A stretch of DNA of 64,000 nt from Rhynchosporium graminicola (taxonomy: Eukaryota; Ascomycota; Leotiomycetes; Helotiales; Ploettnerulaceae), in NCBI GenBank assembly GCA_900074885.1, contig FJUW01000029.1, positions 1 to 64,000 on the forward strand. The letters are read 5' to 3'. Below, in pieces: positions 23,764-35,450 of this stretch. The translations under genes and the position numbers were made by a program. Under the pieces are notes generated by a model. That model was not told where the DNA came from, did no database searches, and was given only the letters and a program-made list of their open reading frames with translations. Within the stretch, counting starts at the first letter, position 1, and each line of letters opens with the position of its first letter.

Positions 23764-26118
23764 ATGCACATCAATCAAGGTGATTGACACGGGGGAGGGT
23801 CGCCCTAACTCGCACAATACCATAGTATGCAGAATCAATTTTGGAGAGTCAGTTACGGCATGAAATCCGGTTGGAACATGTATTGAATATCAAATGCATG
23901 TTCATCAACTGAACAATCACGTTAATAAGCACGTCCACTCGCGTAAGAACCGCTATAAAACCATACGTCTTCTCGTCTATATATGATCGTCCCACTGCTC
24001 GTCAATTCGGAGCCTTACAGCTTCATCTGGAGATCGAGTCCGGAGACCTTTTCATCTGGAAGGAAGTCTTTGTCATAGCTCAAAAACGCGTTTCTCACGC
24101 CTTGCCTCCAACTTTTATGAGTTCAAACTAAAATCCCGCCCTAGTAGATTGGTAATCTCGCAGCACACAAGTCTGTTGAGACTTGTGACCGCTTATGTGT
24201 GGTAAGCTGACAGAAACACAGTGACCACAGTTATGAAAACGACAGCACAGACCCCAACAAACAGACATGAGACTCGTTGTCATCCTGAGCGTTGCCGCAC
24301 ACTGAAATTCTAGAATCAAAAGCATTGAATATGAATTCCATCAAATATGATGTAAGGTACACTAGCACGAGAGACTTCTATCAAACATGGCGTAACTCAA
24401 CAATTATCAGCATGGTCATGTCGGGCCTAACAAACTGTCGCGGGGTTCTTTTAAAGAAGTGCTTTTGTTATCACCTCAATTTCTTCTCTTAATATCAGCG
24501 CTTCGGCGTTGAAATTTGGGAACTCATTAGTGAGAAAAGAATAATTCACTAAAGCAAAGCGTTCCTCTCTCCACGCATATAATCAATATTATAGTTAGCG
24601 AATCAAATAAATTACTTATAATATCACTTCTTTATACTTGGCCATCAGATATTCAGAGCCTCGAAAGATGAGGTCGCATGGCTGCTAGCACCGAATTTGA
24701 ACATGATTGTTGCTTTAGGAGAGTGCGTCTCCATGTCTGAAACAGCTCATCACTGGACTTTGGATCAAAGCTCACACCTCAAAATTCAAATATAGACTTT
24801 TTGTTATTGTCCAACATCATTTTAAGTAACACTTTGCTAAAACAGCTACTAGTAATGAAATAGCAATATATCAATCAATACATCGATAGTACCTCTCTTT
24901 GCTTCCAGCCCTATCCGCGCCTTTCTTTGCGGACTCGAGCGGAAGCTTTTAAAAGTTATTATAAAGCCTTATTATATTAATTAAATATAAATATATATCT
25001 ATTATATAATTTATATAACTTAACTATTATATTATCTGATATTAGAAGGCGTTTAATACTTACTTAATCGAATCCTCTTCTTTCCTAATCTTAAAACCCC
25101 TAAATTCTAGAAACTAGTAAGCTTTTCTTTTGAGATATATATAATACGTAGATATTAATCAAAAAACATTAATAAAAAGCTATTATAGATATACTAAATT
25201 TTCTAAGGCTTAATATTACGGACTTCAAATCAGCTATGCGTTAAACTTCTCTTTTATTCTGACCCTAATTCGTCATATGAGTAGCTTCACTCGTAGCTTA
25301 TGTTTATTTGATAGCTTCAGCACCACTCTTGGTGGGCACTCTCTGTGAGTGAAAAGTACCCTTTCGTAGGCATCAAAAGTACCCTGTATTGATAATAAAT
25401 GTCTTTATGACAGCAGGATTGAACAGGTTCGCTAGGTAAGATATTTCATCTTGCATAAATAGCCCCACCTCCTTAGCTTACTGAAATTAGTATTAAGACG
25501 AGCTAAGAAAATATTCAGAATAATATTACTATTAGATCTAAATATCGATTATCAAAGATAGTCCTGAAGTAAATCATATCTTAAGAGGGTTATTCATATA
25601 AGTAGATTCTGTGTAAGTGTGTGAATTATTTAGTGACTTCCTAAATCCGAGGGAAGACGCATCGCGTGAACCCACTGAAAAGCAGATATTCATGCCAGTT
25701 ATTGCCATAGGACATGCTATTCGTTTTTTTTTTTGAAAGCTTGCATAACCGCCTATGATCAGGATGAGCAAATAAAGTTCTTTGTCCAAAAAGCCTTAGC
25801 TAGTATTTAGTGACCTGTTAATGATTTATAAGCTCCCAAGAACTATGAAAAGATCACAGAAAGAATGGAATCAACAGAAGGTCGAATGATTCGCGAAGGT
25901 GTACGATTGTCTCTTTCTAATCTTGTATATCGTAAGGAGCGTAATACCCAACTCATCAGCGTACTCCCAGGCCCGCCAACCATGCAATGCGAACCACTAA
26001 AAGCCAGAAAAGAAAATTGTAAATGCAAGAAAACCCATCTCCGGAGCTCCATCCCAAAATCCTGTACTTTCCCAACATCAATCTATCTAGTCTCAATATT
26101 CGCAACCCAGTAAGCTAT
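23764..26118. other. Gene-free interval with an AT-rich island
   Basis: No gene supported. Roughly 24,940-25,230 is strongly AT-rich and TpA-rich, like the RIP blocks elsewhere but only about 300 bp long; it is probably a relic repeat fragment without recognisable coding content. The rest is ordinary non-coding sequence. Confidence 0.55.
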
Positions 26119-26739
26119 CTATGCGTTGCAATTAACACTGATAACGGTCTGAGGAGGTCCCAAAGCCCATGTATCAGTGTCAATCTTGCTCAAAGCATTC
26201 GTTCTATCGACAGTAACGAAAGTACATCTGCTCGCCAAGTTTCCAAAATCCGACACAAGGGTAGAGATGCTGAGGACATTGTTGGTCTTCACAGATGATC
26301 CATCAAGTGGAACAGTCAACTTGTAGAACGCTCCCTCTGATGGATCTGCACCGTCGAACTCAATGACGATGGAAGTCGGCGCTGGTGGTGGAGGTGGTGG
26401 AGAGGAGCCTTGAACGCAAGAGATGGATATCACGGTCTGAGGAGGTCCGACGACCCAGGTATTGGCGGGTCCTTGGACGAGAGCGGGTGGGTAATCAACT
26501 GTGTTGAGTTTGCACTGAGCGCCGATATCGATCGTGTATGAGGAGACGGAAGAGATGGAGAGGGGATTGTAGGTGTATGTCAGAGAGCCGTCAAGGGGGA
26601 CGGTGAGAGAGTAAGCGGCATCGGCTGCACCGTGGAAGACGATGTTGGCTGATACTGGGAGGGAAGTGCGGACTTCGAGAGGTGCGGCGGATGTGAGAGC
26701 GGCGCCGGTGGCCAAATTCATGAGAGTTGAGAATTGCAT
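26119..26739 (-). CDS. Small secreted protein with two tandem homologous domains
   Basis: Single exon, 206 aa. The ATG at 26,739 is chosen because it starts a signal peptide (MQFSTLMNLATGAALTSAAP); the frame is open further upstream but without a supported start. Two internal repeats follow, about residues 30-110 and 123-206. Each begins with a hydrophobic strand plus FxGA, continues with YxLTVPLDGS and LSIS, has a central Cys before TVD, and ends VGPPQTVISISC or LGPPQTVISVNC. A Pro-rich linker (PPPPPPAP) separates them. Each domain has two Cys, so one disulfide per domain is possible. The family is not recognised; function is unknown, and a cell-wall or effector-like role is inference only. 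It lies alone between gene-poor stretches. Confidence 0.85.
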   Translation of the reverse strand: MQFSTLMNLATGAALTSAAPLEVRTSLPVSANIVFHGAADAAYSLTVPLDGSLTYTYNPLSISSVSSYTIDIGAQCKLNTVDYPPALVQGPANTWVVGPPQTVISISCVQGSSPPPPPPAPTSIVIEFDGADPSEGAFYKLTVPLDGSSVKTNNVLSISTLVSDFGNLASRCTFVTVDRTNALSKIDTDTWALGPPQTVISVNCNA

Positions 26740-29700
26740 GTTGAAGTTTGGTGTTTGGTGGAAGTGAGAAAGTGAGGAAGTTTTGGAAGATGTTGTATGG
26801 AAGATGCCTGTAATGATGTGATGATGATGGAGGATGAAGAGAATGCAAAGTAGGAATAGAGTCTGATATATATACTCCAAGACCTGAATACTGATTACAT
26901 GGAGAGGTTGAGATCAGCAAGTTAACCTCTCGGGTTTGATCATTTACCATTACTTGCCAGATCCGAGAACTCCGTACACTAAAATCTAATTAAAGATACG
27001 ATGACCATGGTTTAGGATCTGTAAGATTATCATAGTATAGTAAGAGACTCGATCCGAACGAGATTTGGAGGAGTAGTGGCTTGTGACATGGTAATGGAGG
27101 CAGCAGTGTAGCGGAGCGGGGCTGAGCTACAAGTGAGCTTGAACTTGACCTCTCACGATGGCTTCAAGCTGACGATATGTAAGTACCGAGGCTAAACTTG
27201 GGTGAGAGTTGTCGGTGCTTTTGCTGAGAAGAGCGATAGCAGGATGTTCAGCTCCAGCTTGCACGCTGAATGTCCCATCACGCTTTCGCCAAATCAAGGA
27301 ACCTACCATGTCACGAAAGGACTAATTCATCACTACAACATTAAGACTCACAAAAGCTTGCAACTCAAACCTCGATATTTAAAACAAAATTCTACCACCA
27401 TAGTCATCAAAAAACAAGCCTATCGGAAGGAAGCTTAAATTTAAGCTTCTTACTGATCTCCATCAAGGCTTCACCAGTTTATTTCGAGAGAGGCGTTGAA
27501 CAAACGCCAACGTACCGATGACAAAATCATGGTATAGGCACCTGATATTCAACGAATAGTAATGCGCGCAAAATTCTGGGGAAGACTCAGCGCTGACGGA
27601 GTGGTGTGCTGGGATACGAATGTCAGCCTTGGTGGCTTGCGTGAGATTGTTTTGATTGAGTCGCTTAAGGCTTATTTAGGGCTGATGATTTTTGGGGATT
27701 GCGCAGCAAGGTGAATATTTTCCGGGGAGAAGGATTAGGGATGGACTGTGGAAGGGCTGAGAGAAAGAGATCTTGGCTTTAATTGAAGGATTCAGAAGGC
27801 GGTCTTGGGAAGGATATTGGTGGTGTGATTAGTCGGAGCTGTGCCGCACGTGATTCGGAGATGTTGCACAGTCTGTCTATAGCTTATGTTGCAGTATGGA
27901 GGAGGATGAATAAGATCTTGGCTGAGCCTTTGGGTATCTAGTTAGTTTCTTCAGTTCTCTTGTGTCATCTTCTTCGGATAGACCGCGACTGATCTAAAAT
28001 TTGATGACATTGCAAACTAAGCGAGATATCTAGGCTAGCTGAACAAAACAACAGTACCGAAAAGTTCCCCGGACTGCCCGTAGACACGTCGTATTTGAAG
28101 CTAGAGGTAAGAATATTCATAACGATCGCCAGTAATGAGACACAAAGTAGCTGGTCCTTCGTAATGACTCTCGCCGAGAGTTTCAAAGGGCTCATGATCT
28201 CGTGTTGAGAGTAACACGGATACGAATGAAACCAGCTCATGTGTCTTACATGCGACTCGGAGTCACAAGAAATTCCATTCCTATTTGCAGCTTGCGTTGA
28301 GATGGGCTACGGCTGATTACTCGACTGTAGGGTGCAGTGACGATATTTTTTGGGACTTCCAGTGCTTTTCACGAGCCTCGAAAGTGAATGGTTGTCAACA
28401 AAATATCGGATCTTCAAATCCGCAGAGGCAGAATGTCTTTACTAATTGTCATAAATGGTTGGAAACGTATGAAACATTATCTTATGACAGTATCCCCTCT
28501 CTCTATTTCAGGATCATTTCATATGCGAGGAAGTCGATCTTCTTCCGTCCTTGCTCTCTTTCCCGTCCCAATTATTCCTGTAACTTAATAGCGTTCTTTT
28601 CCAGGAATAAAATCACTCAAAGGCATAGCATCGACTCACTTTGATTTCTTCGGCCGGTCTAATGTGGGGAGATAGCTGCTAGGATGCTACACATGGCGAA
28701 CTATACGTAAATAGAATGATGCCAGGAAAAACCTCGGAATGGAGGCTCGCGTCGATTCTGACCTGCAAATTCTCTCTGCTTCCCATGCTTTCTAGTATCT
28801 CATTACTGATTCAGTCCTTCGGTGATCTCTTTCGGATCGGCAAATGTTGCCAAAACACGTCCTCTTCTCTCGTGCCCGACTCTGCTCCACTGATCCGCAT
28901 CTCTTTCGAACAAGCGAATGGACTCATCCATCGACTCATACTATTCTTTGTCGGTCTTTCTCCCGCAGCCAGTAAGCGATTCCGCATACTGGGCAGGTAA
29001 CATACAACTCGATTAACAATCCGTACCGAACACCATCAATGGTCCATCATAGCACCACAAAACCCCCAACCCACTTCCCCCCACCGAAAAGCCAAAAGCA
29101 CGTCGATCACTATCACAGCCAAGGAACTATCCTCTAGAAACTTCCCACACTTCTGCATCCTCTCCCTGAAGTGCTCACAGGAAATATGAAAGAGAAACAA
29201 ACGCTTGCTTCATGGTCCTTGAGATACGCAAATCACGTTTACGCGAACCCTCTCCATGCGGGCCAGTAAGATACACTGCATCATCGAAGGCACCTCTGGC
29301 CTGATGAATCGCCGAGTGGTACCACTAAGCCCGCTTCTATTGGTGGGTGTATATTATTCTGCTCTGTTGTATGTTGTTAGAGGATGTCTGGGAAACGGGG
29401 GTTTACGCGGCTCCAATACTTAGGGTTCAGCGTTCTGGACATTTGGGAATCACGCTTTGTTGGAGATCGGAGGGGGTTGCGGATGCTGACACATGATCGA
29501 TATCATGGCGAGGCTGAGGATGTCGAGGAGTTGAAGGAGATGAAGAACGTGGCTGTTGATTAGACCGTATCGTGTTGGGCAACAGCTCATGATTCGAGAG
29601 CACACAAAGGTGACTTTTGGAGATAGGGTACAGGAGTTTGAATACTTATATATATATCCGTGGGTGTCTTAATACAGATGATGAGGTCTCGCTGTGGCTT

Positions 29701-30583
29701 TGTTATCTCCCTCCGCCTACCTCTGCTGAGGGATATGTTTCTTGCAAGATTAAATCATGACGAGTAAAGTCCTCTCTAATGTTCGCGACTGCATCTCTAT
29801 TTCCAGACCGTACTCTCTGACTCGACTTTTGCCAGCATAACATACCCAATCCACTTCACCCGGTCCCAAGAACTCAGCTATCAACCGTACCGACAATTGG
29901 CAGGGAGCTAGTCTAGTGCTTCAGCAAGTCGTGTATCACAATCTGAATTCTTTTTACATTGACGTGATGAAGTTCTGGGGATTGTGCCTCGTATTAGACG
30001 GGAGAGTATATGTAAGGATAGACAAGGTGATTGGGTAATCACGATTCGGATGCTTTGATCTGCTGAGGAAGAAGTTCTTCGGGGGTTTCTTCATGCAAAT
30101 TATCCTTTACGCAGAGTTATAATAGCATGAGACGAGTAACTATATGGTTATGCTCTCAAGAGATCTTTGGCTGGCCTGAAATGGGTTAATGTTGATCCCA
30201 GTAGAGAGAGAGACGAAAGGGCTTTTAGGCCATATTTGGAAAGCAGATATTGAGTATAGCTGCTCAAGCTTCGACAACATACTTGGTGGATGTATTCTTG
30301 TCCATCGAAGCAGGGATTAGTCAACAAGCCCTACAACTTAATAGGATCGAAGATGAAATACCGAGGACGAAATCTTCAAATACCCTGATAGTAGCATAAC
30401 ATAGCGAGCACTTCGCAAGTCAACCAAACCAGTACGATCTTTCTGCATATCTCCTTCCAAATCCTGATACTCATCATCCTTCCTCGCAAAAAAAAGGCTG
30501 CCACATACGATCTCGTACACACGGAGTCACAACACAACCTCTTTCAGCCATCACCCTTAGTGTAAACAGCACCTCAACCTCTA
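26740..30583. other. Gene-free interval
   Basis: About 3.8 kb without a supportable gene. Short ORFs at 27,127-27,309 (minus), 28,285-28,644 and 28,716-29,000 (plus) show no domain, paired strand bias or intron structure. Base composition is near normal, so this is not a strong RIP block. Confidence 0.5.
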
Positions 30584-31140
30584 TCAAAGCTTCAACGTCT
30601 TCCCAGCCGCCTTCGCAGCCCTCTCCCCATCAACAAGCACACACCAGCCCTCGCCTCCTCTTCCCCCATCCCCTCCCACCGCACTCTCCGGCCACTCCCT
30701 CAACGCCCACTCCAGAATCTCATCATCGAAACTGCCCGGCTGGAGCCACACGCCCTTAACGCCGAGTTGCTTGGCCTCTTCTAAGACTTTCATCGTGACT
30801 GTCGGAGGCGTGATGATAGAGACGGATGTTTGTGTTGGGTTGGAGAGGGAGGAGAGGTTGGGGAGCGTGGGATAGGTTTGGATTTCTAGGGCTGGGTAGG
30901 GCGGGAAGGCGCGGATTGAGGGGGAGGTTGGGTTGATGGGTGTTACGGGGAGGGGGGCGTGCGTGTACCATGTGAATACTGTGAGGGTATTAGTGGAGAG
31001 CTCGTAGGATGAGATGGGGATCATTGGTAGGTAGATGCGCACGTACTCTTGTGTCCGAATTTGGTGGGGTCGCTGGAGGCGCCGACGACGGCGAAGTGTT
31101 GCGCTGTGAAGAAGGCTTTTGCTGCTGCTTCGGTGGCCAT
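30584..31140 (-). CDS. CoA-binding domain protein (CoA_binding_2 / YccU-type)
   Basis: Two exons, 31,047-31,140 and 30,584-30,978, with a 68-bp intron (GTACGT...CTAAT...CACAG); 162 aa. It is a single Rossmann-like CoA-binding domain: 'FAVVGASSDPTKFGHK' near residue 16, then TWYTHAPLPVTPINP, a central TPPTVTMKVLEEAKQLGVKG and WLQPGSFDDEI, matching the bacterial YccU and fungal NAD/CoA-binding family related to the succinyl-CoA synthetase alpha N-terminus. Near the C-terminus is a Gly-rich insertion (GGDGGRGGEG) before CVLVDGERA. The role is probably binding CoA or acyl-CoA; the biochemical function of these stand-alone domains is poorly defined. Confidence 0.88.
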
Positions 31141-32328
31141 TTTGAAGGTGGTCGGGGGCATGTATATGGAATGGAAATGTATGTTATGGAGGGTGGAAGA
31201 TGAAGCTATTCAGGAGGCTGGAGGCTGATAATTATAGAGAGTTGGTGGGATAGGGTAGGTGGCGGGGAAGTTGACCGAGGTGACCCGGGATGACCTCCCT
31301 TCTCCCTGGAGCTGGGCTTTAGCGATGTTTGTGTTTCCATTGCTTGGTACATATTCACTTTATTCGTAGCGATATATCAAGGTGAGTAAGTAATATGTAA
31401 TATTGAATATACCTTGTATACCTAGGTATCACCAGATGGACGAGGCAATATACTACGATCCGTCAAAGGATGAACCTAGTTCTTTCATGACATGTATCAA
31501 GCGAAATTGTATAAGTCATATACAACTACTGTAACTATATGGACAATGAAGTCTCGGAGCATAACGTACGTGAATCTTTGTACAGTAATCCAGGGCAAAC
31601 CTTCCTGTTGCCATGGCCACCATTTGCATCCGTGCTGCGCATACTTATACTTATAAATGCACGGCCCAAGGATGAACAAACCAAACATTTCGACATCAGT
31701 CAGTCAGTCCCCTTACTGTCCTACAACATCTACCCAGCTACTAGCTACGACTCCGTTACTATACCTTCACATCTACGCACTCCGTAATCAGAATAGCAAC
31801 AGCATTCATCATGGTAAGCAGAACTTCATCTCATTCTCATTCTCATCTTCGGAATCTGGAATCAGGGAGGGAGGAACGAACCAGGAGACGCGCTGCATGC
31901 ACCTTCCCACTCATATCGGCGCACGCCAAAATAGCACGACATCACATCACTATCAACAAACCCACCAGAAACGGAGGCAGGGACGAACGAACGAACGGGG
32001 GAGGATTTGTTTTGCATGTTGATCGTGACCCTCACTTCTCCTTCTACAACATCGCATCGCATCACATCATCTCTGGGCTTTTGGAACATCAACAACGATA
32101 CAAAACAATACAAACACAATAGAATACCCAGTAGCTACACATCGGATATTGCATCGCTTGCATCTATTCTTTGCTACCCCTCAGTGCCACATCACATCAA
32201 CCTCACGCATCCCATCGCATCCCTTCAACCACGATCCTGCAGACATACACGTCCTCCTTCCTACATCTCTCGCTCCCCGAACCAGATCCCACATCAATAA
32301 GGAGAAACAGAGTCGCAGATAATACAAA
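31141..32328. promoter_or_regulatory. Divergent intergenic region
   Basis: Lies between the CoA-binding gene (minus) and the myosin light chain gene (plus). The half before 32,329 is rich in CATCACATC-type CA/TC repeats and CTCC stretches, usual for 5' leaders of highly expressed fungal genes. No coding signal. Confidence 0.45.
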
Positions 32329-33028
32329 ATGGCAGCTAATCACTCGTACGACGCACAGGCATCCACCAACTACAAAGAGGCATTCGCTCTGTTTGACAAG
32401 CGCGGCAACCAGCGCGTGCAGGTAGACTCTCTGGGAGACTTGTTGAGAGCGTGCGGACAGAACCCAACTCTGAGCGAGATCCGGGATTTGGAGAAGAATG
32501 TCGGTGGAGATTGTACGTGGTCTTCTTCTTGCTTTTTGAAACCGTGCCGAATCCCTCTATTCAAAACCCCCCATCCTACCACATCCTCCGTTCACCGAGA
32601 CACTACCAATTCGAATGACTCGAGGAACGAGGGATTTGTGTTGACGTGTGCGGTAAACAGTTGATTTCGAGACCTTCTCCAAGATCCTAAACCGTCCCGG
32701 CGGCTTCCGCGACCCAGGCGAGCCCGAAGAATACTGTCGCGGTTTCCAGGTCTTTGATAAAGACATGACGGGATTCATCGGTGTTGGACAGCTGAGATAT
32801 ATCTTGACGAATCTGGGGGAGAAGATGAGTGATGATGAGGTGGATGAGTTGCTCAAGGCGGTTGATACGGGGAGTGGAGAGGTGAATTATACTGGTATGG
32901 CCCCTATTCTCACAAGATCAAGATTTGGGCATGGAAGGGAGGAGGGAAAGCCAATGCAGGGCGAAGCAAAGCAGAGGGGCTAATGTCACTATCTGATAGA
33001 TCTTGTCCGTACGATCCTCGCCAACTAG
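32329..33028 (+). CDS. cdc4: EF-hand myosin essential light chain (Cdc4/Mlc1-like)
   Basis: Three exons, 32,329-32,512, 32,661-32,894 and 33,000-33,028; 148 aa, the length of calmodulin-type light chains. Four EF-hand-like helix-loop-helix units are present. The first reads FALFDKRGNQRV, with a loop lacking full calcium ligands; the third reads FQVFDKDMTGFIGVGQLRYIL, closest to a working loop; the last reads VDTGSGEVNYTDLVRTIL. Poor calcium loops and the GDLLRACGQNPT block fit fission yeast Cdc4 and budding yeast Mlc1 better than calmodulin. Predicted role: binds IQ motifs of myosin II/V at the contractile ring and septum. The third exon is only 29 bp. The ATG has a good context (aaaATGG). 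Confidence 0.88.
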
Positions 33029-33810
33029 ACATAAATCGGGAGAGGGCACGGATGAACGGGGCAGAGAGTATACTTCATTGTACGACATACACGCATTCAT
33101 GGCATGCATAGGGGCTATTCTTGGAAGGACTTGATCCTTCTATGGCAAAAGGGGTGGATTATGGCGTTCAGTTCATTATCTTCTCGTTGTTTGCTTGCTT
33201 GGAAGGCGAGTAGATGGATATGGACATGGGGTTTGCGGGAGAACAATGCATTAGACATCAGTTTGAGAATGCAAAGAGTGGTTTTGATCATATTTTTTCT
33301 ACCGAGAGAATCCGCGTGGCTGTTTCTGCTTTGCAAGTCGGTGTGTTTCATTCAGTACATGGAAATCGGCCTGCCCGGTCCTATGTGGACTCCAGCCGAC
33401 TGAGCCTTCTAGTAATCTTGCGCATCATAGATGACATTGCGCTGAGCTGAGCTTTCAGATGTGTATGTACATATCTTATCTCCAAACACAGTATCTGGTA
33501 TTTTCTTAGGAGTATAGCAGCAGCAGTAGCAGGAGGAGCATTATCCAATCCAATCCTTCCTCCCTTCCATCCTACTTCCTTCTCCCACATCAGGTGAGCA
33601 TCTGACCCCTAGACCTCGGCCCCGGATTTCGGATCCATGTACGTATGTGTATATATGTATGTGTGTGTATATATATAGTCGGTCTGATGTGAATCGTCGA
33701 GAAAGCCGATCGATGCTTCATTCGAAAACAGACACGGACTGCTTTCTCGCCTCGGCGGTCTAACGTGATCTGAATCGTCGAGGAAGCTCATGGCCGCTTT
33801 CTTGAATCGT
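33029..33810. other. Convergent intergenic region with repeats
   Basis: 3' region between the light chain gene and the STEEP1-like gene. Contains a TATG/TGTG microsatellite (about 33,638-33,676) and a partial duplicate (about 33,690-33,750) of the end of the neighbouring gene. No other gene seen. Confidence 0.5.
33638..33676. repeat. GTATGTGT/ATATAT microsatellite
   Basis: Imperfect alternating purine-pyrimidine run of TATG, TGTG and TATA units. Confidence 0.75.
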
Positions 33811-34383
33811 TCATTCGAAAACAGGCACTGCTTTCCGCCCTCCCCCAGTGCTCGAGAACGCAATATCCACATCCCCCTCCCCGATCTTCCGTCCACTGCT
33901 CATGACGGCCGTGCTCGTCACGCCGCCTGGCAGGATATAGAGGATTTTCCCATCGTATTCCTGCTCCGTTGCCGTGCTCTTGCTGAGTGTGGAATCGTTA
34001 TCCATATCCATATTCGTCTGGTTTGAAGGTATAGAGGGGGGAGGGTGTGGTGGGAGTTCGAGGGAATAGCCTACGACGAGACGACATCGGCCACAGCGAT
34101 ACAATAGCCGCTTTTCGAAACCTTGATCGCGGCGGATGAGCGTCGCTTTGTGGTCTGCGGAGAGGGAGAGGAGGGTTGTGTGTCCGTGGGGTGGTAGGTC
34201 GTTTGCGTTTGTTGACGAGGGAGGTGAGGAGGGGAGAGGGAGGATTAGAGCGGCGTCTGAGTGTGGTGAGGAGGATGAGGAGGATGTGTTGGACCGACGG
34301 GGGAGGGAGGATAGGGTATGTGTGCTGGCGATGAGGAGGGTGGTGCAGAGGCAGTGGTAGGTTTGGATGGTGGGGGGTGCCAT
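33811..34383 (-). CDS. STEEP1 family protein (UPF0428)
   Basis: Single exon, 190 aa, start ATG at 34,383 followed by TIQTYHCLCTTLLIAS, the conserved N-terminus of the STEEP1/CXorf56 family. A second Cys pair occurs in LLYRCGRCRLVVGYSLE; the CxC and CxxC motifs together probably bind a metal. A Ser-rich segment (about residues 31-60) and an Asp/Ser-rich segment (about 120-145) look disordered, and LPGGVTSTA is near the C-terminus. In animals the protein is linked to ER exit of STING; fungi lack STING, so the fungal role is unknown. The last codons lie in a locally duplicated block. Confidence 0.87.
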   Translation of the reverse strand: MAPPTIQTYHCLCTTLLIASTHTLSSLPRRSNTSSSSSSPHSDAALILPLPSSPPSSTNANDLPPHGHTTLLSLSADHKATLIRRDQGFEKRLLYRCGRCRLVVGYSLELPPHPPPSIPSNQTNMDMDNDSTLSKSTATEQEYDGKILYILPGGVTSTAVMSSGRKIGEGDVDIAFSSTGGGRKAVPVFE

Positions 34384-35450
34384 TTTGGAGGGTTGGTGTA
34401 TGGTGTTTGGTGTTTGGTGAGAGGATAGGAGTGAGGTATAAGTATGTGGGAACAAGAGAGTTTGAGTGCGCGGATCGATTGAGCAAGCGATTGCGAAGCT
34501 CGGTATGTTGTGCTTTGGTATTGTATTGCGTCGTTACGCAAGGTGGATTGAGTTAAGAGATCGTTGATTCTTGTTGTGGTTGTTAAGATAGGTAGGTAGG
34601 CATTGCTCCGAGCGGAGGGTTGGGAGAATGAATTTCCCTACAATACAGTAGGCGGACGACGAGGCTGAGGAGATCATCTCAGCCCTCTCTGAGAGGCTGC
34701 AGCTTGGTGCAGTACTTATAGTCGTTTGAATCAACATTATACTTGTATCGAAGTGCTACCCAGAATATTCCTTTTGAAAAAAATCAATGTTATTGTCTGA
34801 ATGATTACAATTATCTTCTATTCCTTCATTGTTCAGAGATCGGTCGGTCTATTGAAGATACAAATACTTATAGTACAATTATGGTTTTGCTTATACTCCC
34901 TCTTCCGCCTCGTCTCATTTCATTTCACTTCCAGCCACGTTAGGTATTGTACTATACCTACTTATACTACAGCAAGTGTAACACGTGAACCTAGGTCATC
35001 AACGACAACTTGTGCCTCCTGCTCACGCTCGATATCAACATCACCATCACCGTCGCCACCATACAAAACAGAACAAAACAAAACAAAACAAAACAAAACA
35101 AAACAAAACAAAACAAAACAAAACAAAACAAAACAAAACACAACTACAAACAACCCATCTCCCAGCCTTCCTTCTTCATCCACCCCTCAATCACCCCTCC
35201 CCCTCCCCTCCCCTTCACCTTCCCTATCCAATCGGGAGTCACATCTCCCATCCACCTAGTAATCCTGGCTCCCTTCTACTCAAGACTCCTTCTCCTCCTC
35301 ACTCTCTTTCCCCTCCTCCTCTTCATCACGACATTCCTCACACTGGCTTCCCCACGTATCGGCTCACGACTCTCCAGTCTCTTTGGCCAAGTTCGTCCCT
35401 TGGTCTACAATCCCATCGCCTACCTATCTGCAAACATCACAACTTCCACC
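34384..35450. promoter_or_regulatory. Divergent intergenic region with (AAAAC)n repeat
   Basis: Promoter side of both the STEEP1-like gene (minus) and the M3 peptidase gene (plus). It contains the pentanucleotide repeat at 35,064-35,142 and long CT/CCCT-rich stretches (35,160-35,350) typical of pyrimidine-rich fungal leaders. Confidence 0.5.
35064..35142. repeat. (AAAAC)n pentanucleotide microsatellite
   Basis: About 15 near-perfect AAAAC units, about 310 bp upstream of the M3 peptidase ATG and probably in its 5' leader. The first unit is changed to AAAACAG. Confidence 0.92.

Noticed and set aside
27127..27309. 60-codon ORF (minus) with a plausible ATG
   Set aside because: No upstream promoter-like or splice evidence and no recognisable motif; could be an exon but is unsupported.
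35064..35142. Regular repeat array resembling a CRISPR
   Set aside because: Simple pentanucleotide microsatellite without spacers, in a eukaryotic context.
35010..35450. N-terminal extension of the M3 oligopeptidase containing the repeat and a hydrophobic segment
   Set aside because: The open frame has no ATG before 35,451; the apparent start at 35,010 is TTG, and the repeat would encode a low-complexity peptide.
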